From Methylophaga sp. (GTDB lineage: Bacteria > Pseudomonadota > Gammaproteobacteria > Nitrosococcales > Methylophagaceae), in the NCBI RefSeq assembly GCF_030651745.1, contig NZ_JAUSCC010000140.1, forward strand, positions 37,480 to 101,479: a stretch of 64,000 nucleotides of DNA, given 5' to 3'. A program made the translations under genes and the position numbers. Below the pieces are notes generated by a model. That model saw nothing but the letters and a program-made list of their open reading frames with translations. It was not told the DNA's origin and made no database searches. This document shows positions 35,919-46,346 of the stretch, in pieces. Position 1 is the stretch's first letter; the number at the start of each line of letters is the position of its first letter.

Positions 35919-38900
35919 ATGTTCTCACAGTTTTTTATCAAAAGACCTATTTTTGCAGCGGTTATTTCACTGTTCTTTTTAATTACCGGTGCCATTGCGG
36001 TCTGGCAGTTGCCAATCACTGAATACCCTGAAGTGGTGCCCCCTACTGTCGTTGTAACGGCGAACTATCCGGGTGCCAATCCAAAAGTCATTGCTGAAAC
36101 AGTAGCTTCACCACTGGAGCAGGAAATCAACGGTGTCGAAGACATGCTTTATATGTCATCACAAGCCACTTCGGATGGCCGGATGACGTTAACCGTGACC
36201 TTTGCCATCGGGTCTGATGTGGATTTAGCCCAGACTCAAGTGCAGGCACGAGTTGATCGTGCTATGCCAAGATTGCCTGAAGAAGTACAACGCTTAGGTG
36301 TGGTCACTGAAAAATCATCCCCTGATTTAACCATGGTGGTGCATTTAAGCTCACCGGACGATCGCTATGACATGCTCTATCTGTCTAACTATGCCTTGTT
36401 AAATGTAAAAGATGAGCTGGCACGGATTAATGGCGTAGGTAATGTAGAGCTGTTTGGTGCCGGTGATTACAGTATGCGGATCTGGCTGGATCCTAATAAA
36501 GTGGCGGCACTAGGCTTATCCCCATCAGAAATCACTGCAGCAATTCGCGAGCAAAACCAGCAGGCTGCGGCAGGTAGTTTAGGTGCACAGCCCAGTGGTG
36601 AAGCGGAGTTTCAGCTGCTGATCAACGTTAAAGGCCGTTTATCTACCGTTGAAGAGTTTGGCAATATTATTATCAAAGTCGGCGACAACGGTGAGGTCAG
36701 TTATTTAAAAGATGTCGCCCGTATTGAGCTTGGTGCTTCAACCTATGCGCTGCGTTCGTTATTAAACAATAAAGATGCTGTTGCTATTCCAATTTTTCAG
36801 GCATCAGGTTCTAACGCGATTCAAATCTCTGACGATGTACGGGCAAAAATGGCGGAGCTATCAAAAGGCTTTCCGGATGGTTTAGCCTACGACATCGTTT
36901 ACGATCCAACGGTATTTGTACGTGGCTCTATCGAGGCTGTGATAAAAACGTTGCTGGAAGCATTGGTGTTAGTGGTACTGGTAGTTGTGCTGTTTTTGCA
37001 AACCTGGCGCGCATCTATTATTCCATTAGTAGCCGTACCGGTGTCATTGATAGGTACCTTTGCTTTTATGCATATGCTGGGCTTTTCGCTTAATGCCTTA
37101 TCGTTATTTGGTTTGGTATTGGCCATCGGCATCGTCGTCGATGACGCCATCGTGGTGGTTGAAAACGTCGAACGTAATATTCGAGAAGGCTTAACGCCAG
37201 TTGCTGCCACACAAAAAGCAATGAGAGAAGTCACCGGGCCTATCGTCGCGACGACCTTGGTTTTGGCGGCAGTATTCATTCCTACAGCCTTTATGTCGGG
37301 TTTAACCGGGCAATTTTATAAACAGTTTGCCTTAACCATTACCATATCTACGTTTATCTCGGCGATTAACTCGTTAACACTGAGTCCTGCCCTGTCAGCA
37401 CTATTGTTAAAAGCTCCAGGTGAGAAAAAAGATCTGCTGACGCGCGTTATGGACAAACTTTTGGGTGGCTGGTTATTTGGTCCATTTAATCGCTTCTTTT
37501 CCCGTTTATCTCGGGGTTATGGCTGGATGGTTAAAAAGGTGATCCGCTTTGGCGCTCTGGTGGGCATCATGTATGTGGCGCTGCTGGGTTTAACTGGTCT
37601 GCAGTTTGCGACAACTCCTTCCGGTTATGTGCCAAGCCAGGATAAACAATATCTGGTGGCGTTTGCTCAATTGCCAGATGCCGCATCACTAGAGCGTACG
37701 GATTCTGTGATTAAAGAAATGTCACGTATTGCGCTTGAACAACCTGGCGTAGTTAGTTCTGTCGCCTTCCCCGGACTGAACATTAACGGTTTTACCAACA
37801 GCCCGAATTCCGGCATCGTGTTTACCACACTAACCGACTTCAAAGATCGTACCGATCCATCCATGTCGGCTGATGCGATAGCTGCTGCGTTAAACCAGAA
37901 GTTTGCCGGTATTGAAGATGCCTTTATTGCTATCTTCCCTCCACCACCGGTACAGGGGCTGGGCACTATCGGTGGTTTCAGGTTGCAAATTCAGGACCGC
38001 GCTAATCACGGTTACGATGAGCTGTATAACGTCACCATGCAGGTGATGCAAAAAGCCTGGGCTACGCCTGAACTGACCGGTATTTTCTCCAGCTATCAGG
38101 TAAATGTGCCACAACTGGATCTGGACATCGACCGTACTAAAGCCAAGCAACAAAATGTGGCAATTGATGAAATATTTCAAACGCTGCAGGCTTATATGGG
38201 CTCGGTGTATGTTAATGACTTTAACCAGTTTGGCCGTACTTATCAGGTGAATATGCAGGCTGACGAGCAGTTCCGTCAGAGTGCATCACAGATCAGCCAG
38301 TTAAAGGTACGTAACGGCAATGGCGAGATGGTCCCGCTGGGTTCATTTATCAATATCACCGACACAGCAGGGCCAGACCGGGTAATGCATTACAACGGCT
38401 TTACCACTGCAGAAATCAACGGTGGACCAGCCCCAGGTTACAGCACTGGTGAAGCACAGGCCGCTATTGAAAAAATACTGGCCGAGACACTGCCCAACGG
38501 TATGACCTATGAATGGACTGAACTGACTTACCAGCAAATTCTGGCCGGTAATGCCGGGATATTCATTTACCCCTTGGTGATTATGTTGGTGTTTATGGTG
38601 CTGGCAGCACAGTACGAAAGTTTAAGCTTGCCATTGGCGATCATTCTGATCATTCCAATGACCTTGTTATCAGCACTTAGCGGCGTATTAATCTATGGAG
38701 GGGATAACAATGTGCTGACACAGATAGGCTTAATTGTACTGGTGGGGCTGGCCACTAAAAATGCCATCCTAATAGTCGAGTTCGCCAAAGAGCTGCAGGA
38801 CCATGGAATGACTGCCATGGAAGCTATATTGGAAGCAGGTCGTCTGCGCTTGAGACCAATATTGATGACCTCTATCGCCTTCATTATGGGTGTGGTGCCA

Positions 38901-39098
38901 ATGGTATTTTCAACCGGTGCCGGTGCTGAAATGCGTCAGGCTATGGGAGTCGCGGTGTTCTCCGGCATGATAGGTGTCACCTTCTTCGGATTAATCTTAA
39001 CGCCTCTGTTTTATTACATGTTGGCCAAGCGTGGTGAGAAAAAATCGCTGCCAGCGTCAACTGCAACTACAGATAAGCTGGAGACTACACATGCGTAA
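35919..39098 (+). CDS. RND multidrug efflux transporter (HAE1 type)
   Basis: A 1059-residue inner-membrane proton/drug antiporter of the AcrB/MexB/MexF family with 12 membrane helices and two large periplasmic loops. N-terminus MFSQFFIKRPIFAAVISLFF. The TM4 proton-relay Asp pair is in GIVVDDAIVVVENVERN, and the TM10 Lys in VLVGLATKNAILIVEFA. Ten bases after the adaptor gene and overlapping the channel gene by eight bases. Substrate cannot be read from sequence. Confidence 0.95.
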   Translation: MFSQFFIKRPIFAAVISLFFLITGAIAVWQLPITEYPEVVPPTVVVTANYPGANPKVIAETVASPLEQEINGVEDMLYMSSQATSDGRMTLTVTFAIGSDVDLAQTQVQARVDRAMPRLPEEVQRLGVVTEKSSPDLTMVVHLSSPDDRYDMLYLSNYALLNVKDELARINGVGNVELFGAGDYSMRIWLDPNKVAALGLSPSEITAAIREQNQQAAAGSLGAQPSGEAEFQLLINVKGRLSTVEEFGNIIIKVGDNGEVSYLKDVARIELGASTYALRSLLNNKDAVAIPIFQASGSNAIQISDDVRAKMAELSKGFPDGLAYDIVYDPTVFVRGSIEAVIKTLLEALVLVVLVVVLFLQTWRASIIPLVAVPVSLIGTFAFMHMLGFSLNALSLFGLVLAIGIVVDDAIVVVENVERNIREGLTPVAATQKAMREVTGPIVATTLVLAAVFIPTAFMSGLTGQFYKQFALTITISTFISAINSLTLSPALSALLLKAPGEKKDLLTRVMDKLLGGWLFGPFNRFFSRLSRGYGWMVKKVIRFGALVGIMYVALLGLTGLQFATTPSGYVPSQDKQYLVAFAQLPDAASLERTDSVIKEMSRIALEQPGVVSSVAFPGLNINGFTNSPNSGIVFTTLTDFKDRTDPSMSADAIAAALNQKFAGIEDAFIAIFPPPPVQGLGTIGGFRLQIQDRANHGYDELYNVTMQVMQKAWATPELTGIFSSYQVNVPQLDLDIDRTKAKQQNVAIDEIFQTLQAYMGSVYVNDFNQFGRTYQVNMQADEQFRQSASQISQLKVRNGNGEMVPLGSFINITDTAGPDRVMHYNGFTTAEINGGPAPGYSTGEAQAAIEKILAETLPNGMTYEWTELTYQQILAGNAGIFIYPLVIMLVFMVLAAQYESLSLPLAIILIIPMTLLSALSGVLIYGGDNNVLTQIGLIVLVGLATKNAILIVEFAKELQDHGMTAMEAILEAGRLRLRPILMTSIAFIMGVVPMVFSTGAGAEMRQAMGVAVFSGMIGVTFFGLILTPLFYYMLAKRGEKKSLPASTATTDKLETTHA

Positions 39099-40473
39099 TA
39101 CATCAAAACTCACAACGATTGCTATATTAGTGATGTCATTAAGCGCTTGTGCAGTGGGACCAGATTATCAGTCCCCTGCCACGTTGGCTGATATCAACGT
39201 TAGCAGCCCATATCAGCAGGCGGAGTTAGCACAAAGTTGGTGGCAAGCATTTGACGATGAATCGCTGAACAGGCTGATTAAACGTGCTCTGGCTGAGAAC
39301 CGGACACTGGCACAAGCCAGAGCCAACGTTGATCGGGCGTATGCCGTATTTCGGGATGCGGAAAACGATATTCTGCCCAAAGGCACGTTAGATGCTGGTT
39401 ATCAGGCCAGTGAAAATGCTGTACTGCAGCCAGGCAATGACAATGTGATTATCCGAGGCTATAGCACCGGCGCCAATTTAAGCTGGGATCTGGACTTGTT
39501 TGGTAAATTACGCCGTGCCAGTGAAGCAGCAGAAGCACAGGCTCAGCAGGCGGATATTTTATGGCACGATGCCCAGGTCCTGTTAATCAGCCAGGTGGCA
39601 ACCAGTTACGGTGAATACCGTGGGGCTCAGTTACGCTTAGTTGTAGCAGAGCAGAACTTGCAAAATCTGCAGCAAAGCCGCGCTATTGTAATAGCAAGAT
39701 TAGAGGCCGGTATGGCCTCTGAGCTGGAGCTGGCACAAATAGACGTGCAACTGCATCAGGTGAATGCTGCTATTCCAACATATCGCGTAGCACTGTTAAC
39801 AGCAGATGCGACTTTGTCAGCTTTATTGGCACAGCGGCCAGGCCAGTTAGGACTTGATGATGCGCCCCGACTACCACAGTTAAAACAACCCGTAGCCGTC
39901 GTTGAAGGTGAAAACTACCTGCGGTATCGGGCTGATGTTGCCAGCAGTGAACGGTTATTAGCAGCTCGCACGGCTGATATTGGGGTCGCTACCGCCGAGT
40001 TATATCCGAATGTCTCAGTAAGCGGCTTCTTAGGCTTTTTATCTGGTCCGGGTTTAACGTTGGGTAGTAACACTAAAAGCTGGTCCGTTGCCCCAACTTT
40101 AAGCTGGCAGGCTGCAGATTTAGGATCGGTGAAAGCACGTATCCGTCAGGCTGAAGCCAGCTCGCAAATGGCGCTAGCAGAGTTTGAACAACAAGTGTTT
40201 AACGCTATAAATGAAATGCAACTGGCACTGAATAGCTACAATCTCAGCCGTGAGCAGCAGTTAAGCACCGAGCTGCAGTGGCAGGCCAGTAACAAAGCGG
40301 TAGAGATCTCCCGCGAGCGTTATGATGCCGGCACCGGCGAATTTCTTGATCTGCTCGACTCCGAACGCGAACTGCTTCGCAGCCGCGATCAGCTGGCACA
40401 ACTACAGCAACAAAGTTTTATCCGCTTAGTGAATATCTATCGCAGCTTTGGGGGTGGAATACAGCTGATTTAA
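39091..40473 (+). CDS. RND efflux outer-membrane lipoprotein channel (OprM/NodT type)
   Basis: A 460-residue TolC-like outer-membrane factor. The ATG at 39091 overlaps the pump's stop. Lipobox SLSAC near residue 20, then VGPDYQSP as in NodT-family channels. Two structural repeats contain ANLSWDLDLFGKLRRASEAA and PTLSWQAADLGSVKARIRQAE. Last gene; a terminator follows 22 bases later. Confidence 0.94.
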   Translation: MRNTSKLTTIAILVMSLSACAVGPDYQSPATLADINVSSPYQQAELAQSWWQAFDDESLNRLIKRALAENRTLAQARANVDRAYAVFRDAENDILPKGTLDAGYQASENAVLQPGNDNVIIRGYSTGANLSWDLDLFGKLRRASEAAEAQAQQADILWHDAQVLLISQVATSYGEYRGAQLRLVVAEQNLQNLQQSRAIVIARLEAGMASELELAQIDVQLHQVNAAIPTYRVALLTADATLSALLAQRPGQLGLDDAPRLPQLKQPVAVVEGENYLRYRADVASSERLLAARTADIGVATAELYPNVSVSGFLGFLSGPGLTLGSNTKSWSVAPTLSWQAADLGSVKARIRQAEASSQMALAEFEQQVFNAINEMQLALNSYNLSREQQLSTELQWQASNKAVEISRERYDAGTGEFLDLLDSERELLRSRDQLAQLQQQSFIRLVNIYRSFGGGIQLI

Positions 40474-40494
40474 TGCTGATTGTTATATGAACAA

Positions 40495-40518
40495 GCCGGA
40501 CAACTGTCCGGCTTTTTT
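40495..40518 (+). terminator. Rho-independent terminator of the RND operon
   Basis: GCCGGAC / GTCCGGC stem with a four-base loop followed by six T. Confidence 0.92.
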
Positions 40519-40750
40519 GTTTTTAAAGCTTGGCCTTACATAAGCTTAATTCAGTGACTCGCATCAGCGAATGTTGTTATTAGGCAAGTTGATGCTGCTG
40601 ATAGCGGCACATGATTGCCTAAATAACGGCAAAAATTACCTATAGATCGAAACAAATCCTGCTGTAATTAACCGCAATAGTTAGCTCTTTAGTCATGGAA
40701 TAAGTTTTGCTTTAGCAAACTTTCTATCACTCAAAGGAAGGGATTCAAAC

Positions 40751-41185
40751 ATGCTTATCAATAACGTAGTAAATCAACACAACTCCAGCCAAAGCCATAC
40801 AACCAACGTAAATAAAGACGCTGTATCTTTCGCCGATATCATGCACGCCCAAACTGAACAAGCTAAGCAAACTGGTTCGATTGAACCTAAAGACAGTAAT
40901 CAAACCGATTTTACCAATATGACTCGACAAGAGATGTTTGATTGGATGAATAATCAAATCCGCAGTGGCCAAATGACATTGGATGAGAGTTCACCTTTAT
41001 TGCTAATGACGATGAAAATATCAGTAGAAACCGGACAATCTGTTGATATGGCAACGGATTCAACCCGCATTAATTTTATGGAAAGCGCTCGTTCAGGAAT
41101 TGATGGCGCATTGTCTCTTAACAATCAAGAATTAGCCGATAGATTGCAAACGGTTTTAGAAATTATGCAGAAAAATCAGGGATAA
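40751..41185 (+). CDS. Unknown 144-residue soluble protein
   Basis: Not recognised. Start has an AAGGAAG site. Polar, Asn/Gln/Ser-rich N-terminal half with no signal peptide, then a more ordered half with MTRQEMFDWMNNQIRSGQMT and a helical ELADRLQTVLEIM end. Flexible polar beginnings of this sort occur in flagellar and secretion accessory proteins, but nothing nearby supports that. Gap 40519-40750 holds only its leader. Confidence 0.7.
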   Translation: MLINNVVNQHNSSQSHTTNVNKDAVSFADIMHAQTEQAKQTGSIEPKDSNQTDFTNMTRQEMFDWMNNQIRSGQMTLDESSPLLLMTMKISVETGQSVDMATDSTRINFMESARSGIDGALSLNNQELADRLQTVLEIMQKNQG

Positions 41186-41357
41186 CAGGTTATGTGACTA
41201 TAGGCTGATCAAAATTCAGATCAGCCTTGGTTGGCTATTTGCTTTTGCTGATATGCAAAAATCGAACTTTCAGTTTATTTGCTGGGTTTTGTGCATTAGT
41301 GGTTTCAAGGTATCCTCAGTCACATTAATTATGATCCAACGAAGGAAACCTGACGCA

Positions 41358-41993
41358 ATGAAACAACTTTTAATGCTGCTCAGCCTGAGCCTCCCTCTCC
41401 TGCTTACCGGCTGTGGTTATGATGAATTTGAGGGCAGATTTATCGGGCCGGATGGCAATATCAGTTATGAGTTTCAAACAGACGGAAGCGTTGCAGTTGT
41501 TCAGGGAGAGGATGTCAGCACCGCAGAGTACGAATATAAAAGTAACGATCGCATCATTAAGCTGATTTCTGAACAGGATTTACCGGCTAATACGCTTAAA
41601 GTGAAAGAAGATGGAAATCTCGAAGCTGATGAGATGACACTGACCCGCGGTGTCGACTATGCAATGTTGGATAATTCGACATGGATTGGTCATCAGGGAC
41701 AATACACATTTGCTTTAACCTTCACCATGACCGAACAAGGGATGGAAACCGTTTCTGAGCTGGTGTCTTATTACGATGAAAATATGATGTATCTGTCACA
41801 GACGGACGACAGTATTACGCGCTTAGAAGGCAATAAACTGTTACTTGACCAGACTCAGTACACCGTTTCAGACGTCTCACGGGAAAGCTTCAAAATCTCC
41901 ATTGGTGAAAACAGCATGGTCCTTGAAAAACAGCCAAAAGGCACTGAAATCACAATTAGAAACGGTTATGAGCGGATTGATGAGCAGCTCTGA
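41358..41993 (+). CDS. Predicted lipoprotein of unknown function
   Basis: A 211-residue lipoprotein: signal MKQLLMLLSLSLPLLLTGC with the lipobox Cys at 19. Mature part is beta-rich and acidic (YEFQTDGSVAVVQGEDVSTA). Start at 41358 has an AAGGAAA site; the upstream extension in frame is unlikely. No family recognised. Confidence 0.78.
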   Translation: MKQLLMLLSLSLPLLLTGCGYDEFEGRFIGPDGNISYEFQTDGSVAVVQGEDVSTAEYEYKSNDRIIKLISEQDLPANTLKVKEDGNLEADEMTLTRGVDYAMLDNSTWIGHQGQYTFALTFTMTEQGMETVSELVSYYDENMMYLSQTDDSITRLEGNKLLLDQTQYTVSDVSRESFKISIGENSMVLEKQPKGTEITIRNGYERIDEQL

Positions 41994-42124
41994 ACTCCGA
42001 CATCGTTAAACTACTACTTATATAAAACCAGTTTATGTACGGCAGTTACTTACATCGGTTAACTCATATCCATTAAGTTGCCTGTTGTTTAGCATTCGCC
42101 GAGCACTTGGCAAGGAACCCCTCC

Positions 42125-43093
42125 ATGACTTCACCAATGATTCCCGAAGATGAGAAACAACGTCTCGAAAAGCTGAGGGCGCTGAAAATCCTTGATTCGG
42201 CTCCAGAAGAGAGATTTGACCGGCTGACGCGTATGGCCAAACGTATGTTTGGTGTCGATATTTCTGTGTTAAGTCTGATTGATGACGGCCGTCAGTGGTT
42301 TAAATCCAAAGCATTAGAGATGGACCTTCCGGATGAAACGTCTCGAGAAATTTCTTTTTGTGGACATGCCATATTGGGTAATGATGTTTTCGTGGTTGAA
42401 GATGCGCTAGAAGACCATCGTTTTAAAGATAACCCATTGGTGACAGGAACCCCCAAAATCCGCTTCTATGCTGGCTATCCATTAAAAGTGAATAATGGCA
42501 GCGCCCTTGGCACGCTCTGCATCATCGATGATGAACCCCGAAAGTTTGAGCCGGAGGATCTGCAGCTGTTGAAAGATCTCGGCGTGATGGCCGAACAGGA
42601 AATTGCAGCTTTGCAATTAGCAACCTTGGATGATCTAACCTTAATCTCCAACCGTCGCGGTTTTGCGGATTTGGCAAAACACAGTTTAAATGTCTGCAAA
42701 CGCAAAGACTTATCTGTATCGATCTTATTGTTTGATTTAAATAAATTTAAACCGATAAACGATCAATTTGGTCATGCTGAGGGTGACCGAGCATTAATCG
42801 TGTTTGCCAATGCTTTGCGAGTTGTTTTCCGTGAATCCGACGTATTTGGTCGCCTGGGTGGCGATGAATTTGCAGTATTGATGATGGATGTTGATGCTGA
42901 AAATACTGTCAGAGTGATTGAACGGTTTAAAACAGAAATTTCAACTTACAATCAGCAGGCCGCGCGTGGTTATGATATTGAATACAGCGTTGGATTTATT
43001 AACACCTTAGTAGAAAACCATATTGATATTAATGACCTTTTAGCTGCCGCCGATAAGAAAATGTATGCTGAAAAAGATAATAAGCTTCGTTGA
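42125..43093 (+). CDS. GAF-GGDEF diguanylate cyclase
   Basis: A 322-residue cytoplasmic protein: GAF domain (about 20-150; ISVLSLIDDGRQWFKS, ISFCGHAI, FYAGYPL, LGTLCIIDDEPR) and GGDEF domain (about 160-320) with GGDEF in FGRLGGDEFAVLM. Should synthesise cyclic di-GMP. The GAF part is the type common in GGDEF proteins that sense small ligands or redox. ATG at 42125 has AAGGAA seven bases before it; a TTG at 42107 is less likely. Confidence 0.92.
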   Translation: MTSPMIPEDEKQRLEKLRALKILDSAPEERFDRLTRMAKRMFGVDISVLSLIDDGRQWFKSKALEMDLPDETSREISFCGHAILGNDVFVVEDALEDHRFKDNPLVTGTPKIRFYAGYPLKVNNGSALGTLCIIDDEPRKFEPEDLQLLKDLGVMAEQEIAALQLATLDDLTLISNRRGFADLAKHSLNVCKRKDLSVSILLFDLNKFKPINDQFGHAEGDRALIVFANALRVVFRESDVFGRLGGDEFAVLMMDVDAENTVRVIERFKTEISTYNQQAARGYDIEYSVGFINTLVENHIDINDLLAAADKKMYAEKDNKLR

Positions 43094-43154
43094 AAGCCAC
43101 AAATTCCTGTGACTGAAAATGTAAATATAACCTTTTAATAAAGGATTGATAAAA

Positions 43155-43928
43155 ATGGACTTTTCACCAATCTATCATTCCCTGTTCTCATTCTGGTTTT
43201 TAATCCCGCTCTTTATTTTTGCCGTTATTATTAATTCCTCCTGGTTTAAAGGCGTATTAGGTGAATTTATTGTTAACATTTTCGCTAAATGGAAGCTGGA
43301 TAAAGCGGTTTATCATTTAATTAAAAATGTGACTTTGCCTACTGAGAATGGCACCACTCAAATTGACCATATTATTGTGTCTATCTATGGCGTATTTGTA
43401 GTGGAAACCAAAAATCTCAGAGGTTGGATATTTGGCTCTGCCAAGCAAAAAATGTGGACGCAGCAAATCTACAAACATAAAAACAAATTCCAAAACCCGC
43501 TGCATCAAAATTACAAACACTGTAAAACCCTTCAATCACTTTTAAACCTGGAAGATCATCAGATACATTCTGTTGTCGTGTTTATCGGTAGTAGTACTTT
43601 TAAAACAGATTTGCCGGATAACGTAACCTATGGAATGGGCTATATCCGCTATATTCTGTCAAAAACGGATAAGGTCCTCGATCCAAAACAGGTACATGAA
43701 GTTACTCAGGCCATTGGAGCTGGGCGTTTACAACCCTCTTTTAAAACCAATCGTGATCATGTGCGTCATGTTCGAACCATTATCGCTGAGAAGGAAACTC
43801 AGCAGATTTGCCCGAGATGTGGCAATGCGATGGTGTTAAGGGAGACCAAAACAGGTGTGAATGCTGGCAAGCCATTTTGGGGTTGCTCGACATTTCCAAG
43901 ATGCCGTGCAGTAACCCCTGTTAGCTAA
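43155..43928 (+). CDS. NERD-domain membrane protein with topoisomerase-type zinc finger
   Basis: A 257-residue protein. One or two N-terminal membrane helices (about 10-32), a NERD nuclease-related domain (about 35-150; GEFIVN, QIDHIIVSIYGVFVVETKNL, WIFGS) and a C-terminal C4 zinc finger as in topoisomerase I (CPRCGNAMVLRE then FWGCSTFPRCR). NERD domains relate to nucleases; Asp and the ExK-like ETK are kept. Actual role unknown. Gap 43929-44176 after it shows nothing further. Confidence 0.85.
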   Translation: MDFSPIYHSLFSFWFLIPLFIFAVIINSSWFKGVLGEFIVNIFAKWKLDKAVYHLIKNVTLPTENGTTQIDHIIVSIYGVFVVETKNLRGWIFGSAKQKMWTQQIYKHKNKFQNPLHQNYKHCKTLQSLLNLEDHQIHSVVVFIGSSTFKTDLPDNVTYGMGYIRYILSKTDKVLDPKQVHEVTQAIGAGRLQPSFKTNRDHVRHVRTIIAEKETQQICPRCGNAMVLRETKTGVNAGKPFWGCSTFPRCRAVTPVS

Positions 43929-44176
43929 AGCATTATTTCAACGTTGTATATCGAGCAAAAGATGCCACAGCAGTCATAGATATATCGTATTTTTTGAAGT
44001 AGTCCCCAGTTTTATAGAAACTGTTACAAATAATTAAACATCCTGTCCCAATTTCCTGCAAAATTCCCATTTATGGATAGTATTATAAAATGTGTGGTCA
44101 ATTAATAAGCAATTGCTAAGCACAATGTGCGTAGTTTATAAGCTATTCAAACAACTTTTGGTTTTGGGAGCCAAGA

Positions 44177-46267
44177 TTGAAGCAAAGACTGTATTTATGG
44201 ATGATAGCGACAAGAAACAGTTTTGTTGCACTTTTGCCCCTTACTTTCCTTCGAGTAATCGCTGAATTAATTCTTAACTTACCCTGGCCACAATATCAGC
44301 AGTCAATGGATCTTTGGCTGGGCGCCGAATGGCGTGAACCGCTGCAACAAATGATTAACACTGCGTTTAATTTTTTGGGCCTGTTATTGGCTGCCGTGGT
44401 CGCGACTCAACTGGTTTACCGTATTCCCCGACCAACCAAACATCGCGAGATTGTTCCACCATTAATGGTGGCTCTTAGTGCCATCATTAACTTCCTGATC
44501 GTGACTACCGCACTGCCTAACCTCTCGCCGATGGCGTTTAGTGCCGGCACTATTTTCTTGGGAATTGTTATTGGTTTACTGTCGGCCGAGTTGATGGTTT
44601 TTGCTGTAAAACGCCCTTCTCTTGATTTACTTAAGTTGCCGGTTGATTCGGATACCACGTTTTATCATGCTATGCGTCTGATTCCTTCTGTCATTCTTAG
44701 CGGTATTCTCTTTTTTGCTATCGGTATGCTATTGGCAGCAACGCCACCGTTTCCCAATATTACTCAGATGATTGTCGACTGGGCGTTAGCTGATGGAAAT
44801 GGAAACTGGATATTAAGTTCATTTTTTATTTTGACGAATCAGCTGCTCTGGTTTTTCGGTCTTCATGGCGGCGTATTCCTGCTAGGGACAGCAGAAGGTG
44901 CTTTATTTGCATCGAGTACGACTGCAGGATTCGAGACTAATCTTATCCTCAGAACCTTATTCGATAATTTTGTGACTATCGGTGGATCTGGATCCACGCT
45001 TGGTTTGTTAATCGCTATTTTTATCACCACACGCCAAGGCATTCAGAACAAAATTGCCAAAGTGTCCGTCGTACCGTCTATCTTCAATATTAATGACATC
45101 CTGATCTACGGACTGCCGATTGTTTTAAATCCGTTTTACCTTATCCCGTTTATTCTGGTCCCATTTCTTTTAATGCTGATTACACTGGCCGCAGTGCACT
45201 TCGGTTTTATTCATATTCTTGATTCAGTACAAGTGAGCTGGACAACCCCGGCATTATTTTCTGGTTGGATGTTGACCGAATCCTGGCGTGGTGTGGTGTT
45301 TCAAATGCTGTTAATTGCTATCAGCACGCTGTGTTATCTACCTTTCGTGAAAAGGGCAGAAAAAAACCGGCAGCAACAAACCATGGCAGCATTCAAGCAA
45401 GCATCAGATACGATTATCAAGGTGGGGCACAATAGGCAAAGAATTGTCACCAGACAGGATAAGGTTGGCATGATTGCCCGCGATCTGGTGGTTGATTTGC
45501 AGGTTGCGATACAACAAAATGCACTGACATTGGTTTACCAACCCAAACATGATCGTCAGGGCCATATCATTGGTGTAGAAGCCCTGTTGCGTTGGTCGCA
45601 TCCTCGATATGGGATGATTTCACCGATAGTTATTGTTACTGTGGCTGAAGACGGCGAGCTAATAAACCATCTGGGAAGATGGGTAATAAAGCAGGCCTGT
45701 GCCTGTAAAGCCCGTTGGAATGCGGCCGGTTATCAGGCTTTAACTATCGCGGTAAATATTTCGCCCAATCAGCTAACAGACAAAGACTTACCGTTTTTTC
45801 TAACAAAATACATCAATGAATATGGCATCACTGCTGAAGAAATTGAACTCGAAATCACCGAGTCATCAGAAATTCCGGACACTCACCTGACAGATATTAT
45901 CCTGCAACAGCTTGTTGATACTGGCGTGCATCTGGCGATGGATGACTTTGGTATGGGTTATTCATCATTATTGTATATGCGCAGGTTTCCGGTGGATGCG
46001 ATCAAGATTGATGGCTCTATCACCCGTGATGTTCTTATCAACGATACTAATGCCGATATAGTCAGAACGATCTGTTCACTGGGTCAGGCACAAAATGTAC
46101 ATGTGGTCGCGGAATATGTGGAAACCAAAGAACAACGTGAAGCTTTGGCCGACATGGGCTGTGATATTTTTCAAGGCTATTTCTATAGCCCACCGATAGC
46201 CGAATCAGATTGTTTGAACTATTTCCAATTGCATAATGGTTTGGTTCAGGGAAAACTGTCGATTTAA
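44177..46267 (+). CDS. PTS EIIC-like membrane domain fused to EAL phosphodiesterase
   Basis: A 696-residue fusion. Residues 1-395 form about ten membrane helices of the lactose/cellobiose PTS EIIC type (LRTLFDNFVTIGGSGSTLGL, NINDILIYGLPIVLNPFYLIP). Residues 430-690 form an EAL domain with VEALLRWSHPRYG, VNISPNQLT, ELEITESS, MDDFGMGYSS, DAIKIDGS and FQGYFYSPP, so cyclic di-GMP hydrolysis is likely intact. No EIIA or EIIB part is present, so transport by phosphorylation is unlikely; I infer a membrane sugar sensor controlling cyclic di-GMP. TTG start with a GGGAG site. Confidence 0.9.
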   Translation: MKQRLYLWMIATRNSFVALLPLTFLRVIAELILNLPWPQYQQSMDLWLGAEWREPLQQMINTAFNFLGLLLAAVVATQLVYRIPRPTKHREIVPPLMVALSAIINFLIVTTALPNLSPMAFSAGTIFLGIVIGLLSAELMVFAVKRPSLDLLKLPVDSDTTFYHAMRLIPSVILSGILFFAIGMLLAATPPFPNITQMIVDWALADGNGNWILSSFFILTNQLLWFFGLHGGVFLLGTAEGALFASSTTAGFETNLILRTLFDNFVTIGGSGSTLGLLIAIFITTRQGIQNKIAKVSVVPSIFNINDILIYGLPIVLNPFYLIPFILVPFLLMLITLAAVHFGFIHILDSVQVSWTTPALFSGWMLTESWRGVVFQMLLIAISTLCYLPFVKRAEKNRQQQTMAAFKQASDTIIKVGHNRQRIVTRQDKVGMIARDLVVDLQVAIQQNALTLVYQPKHDRQGHIIGVEALLRWSHPRYGMISPIVIVTVAEDGELINHLGRWVIKQACACKARWNAAGYQALTIAVNISPNQLTDKDLPFFLTKYINEYGITAEEIELEITESSEIPDTHLTDIILQQLVDTGVHLAMDDFGMGYSSLLYMRRFPVDAIKIDGSITRDVLINDTNADIVRTICSLGQAQNVHVVAEYVETKEQREALADMGCDIFQGYFYSPPIAESDCLNYFQLHNGLVQGKLSI

Positions 46268-46302
46268 CCTTTTCAAGCCTGTTTTTAATGGATGGTGTAT
46301 AC

Positions 46303-46338
46303 AAAAAGGCCTGAGTTAAACCTAACTCAGGCCTTTTT
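46303..46338. terminator. Bidirectional terminator
   Basis: A perfect 16-bp stem (AAAAAGGCCTGAGTTA with its complement) with a four-base loop, flanked by A and T runs, between convergent genes. Confidence 0.93.
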
Positions 46339-46346
46339 AAAACAGC

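Noticed and set aside
37667..37966. Minus-strand frames opposite the RND pump
   Set aside because: Antisense shadows of a well-supported gene.
40577..40622. TTAGGCAA/TTGCCTAA inverted repeat after the RND terminator
   Set aside because: Eight-base arms with a long loop and no link to a gene; kept out as weak.
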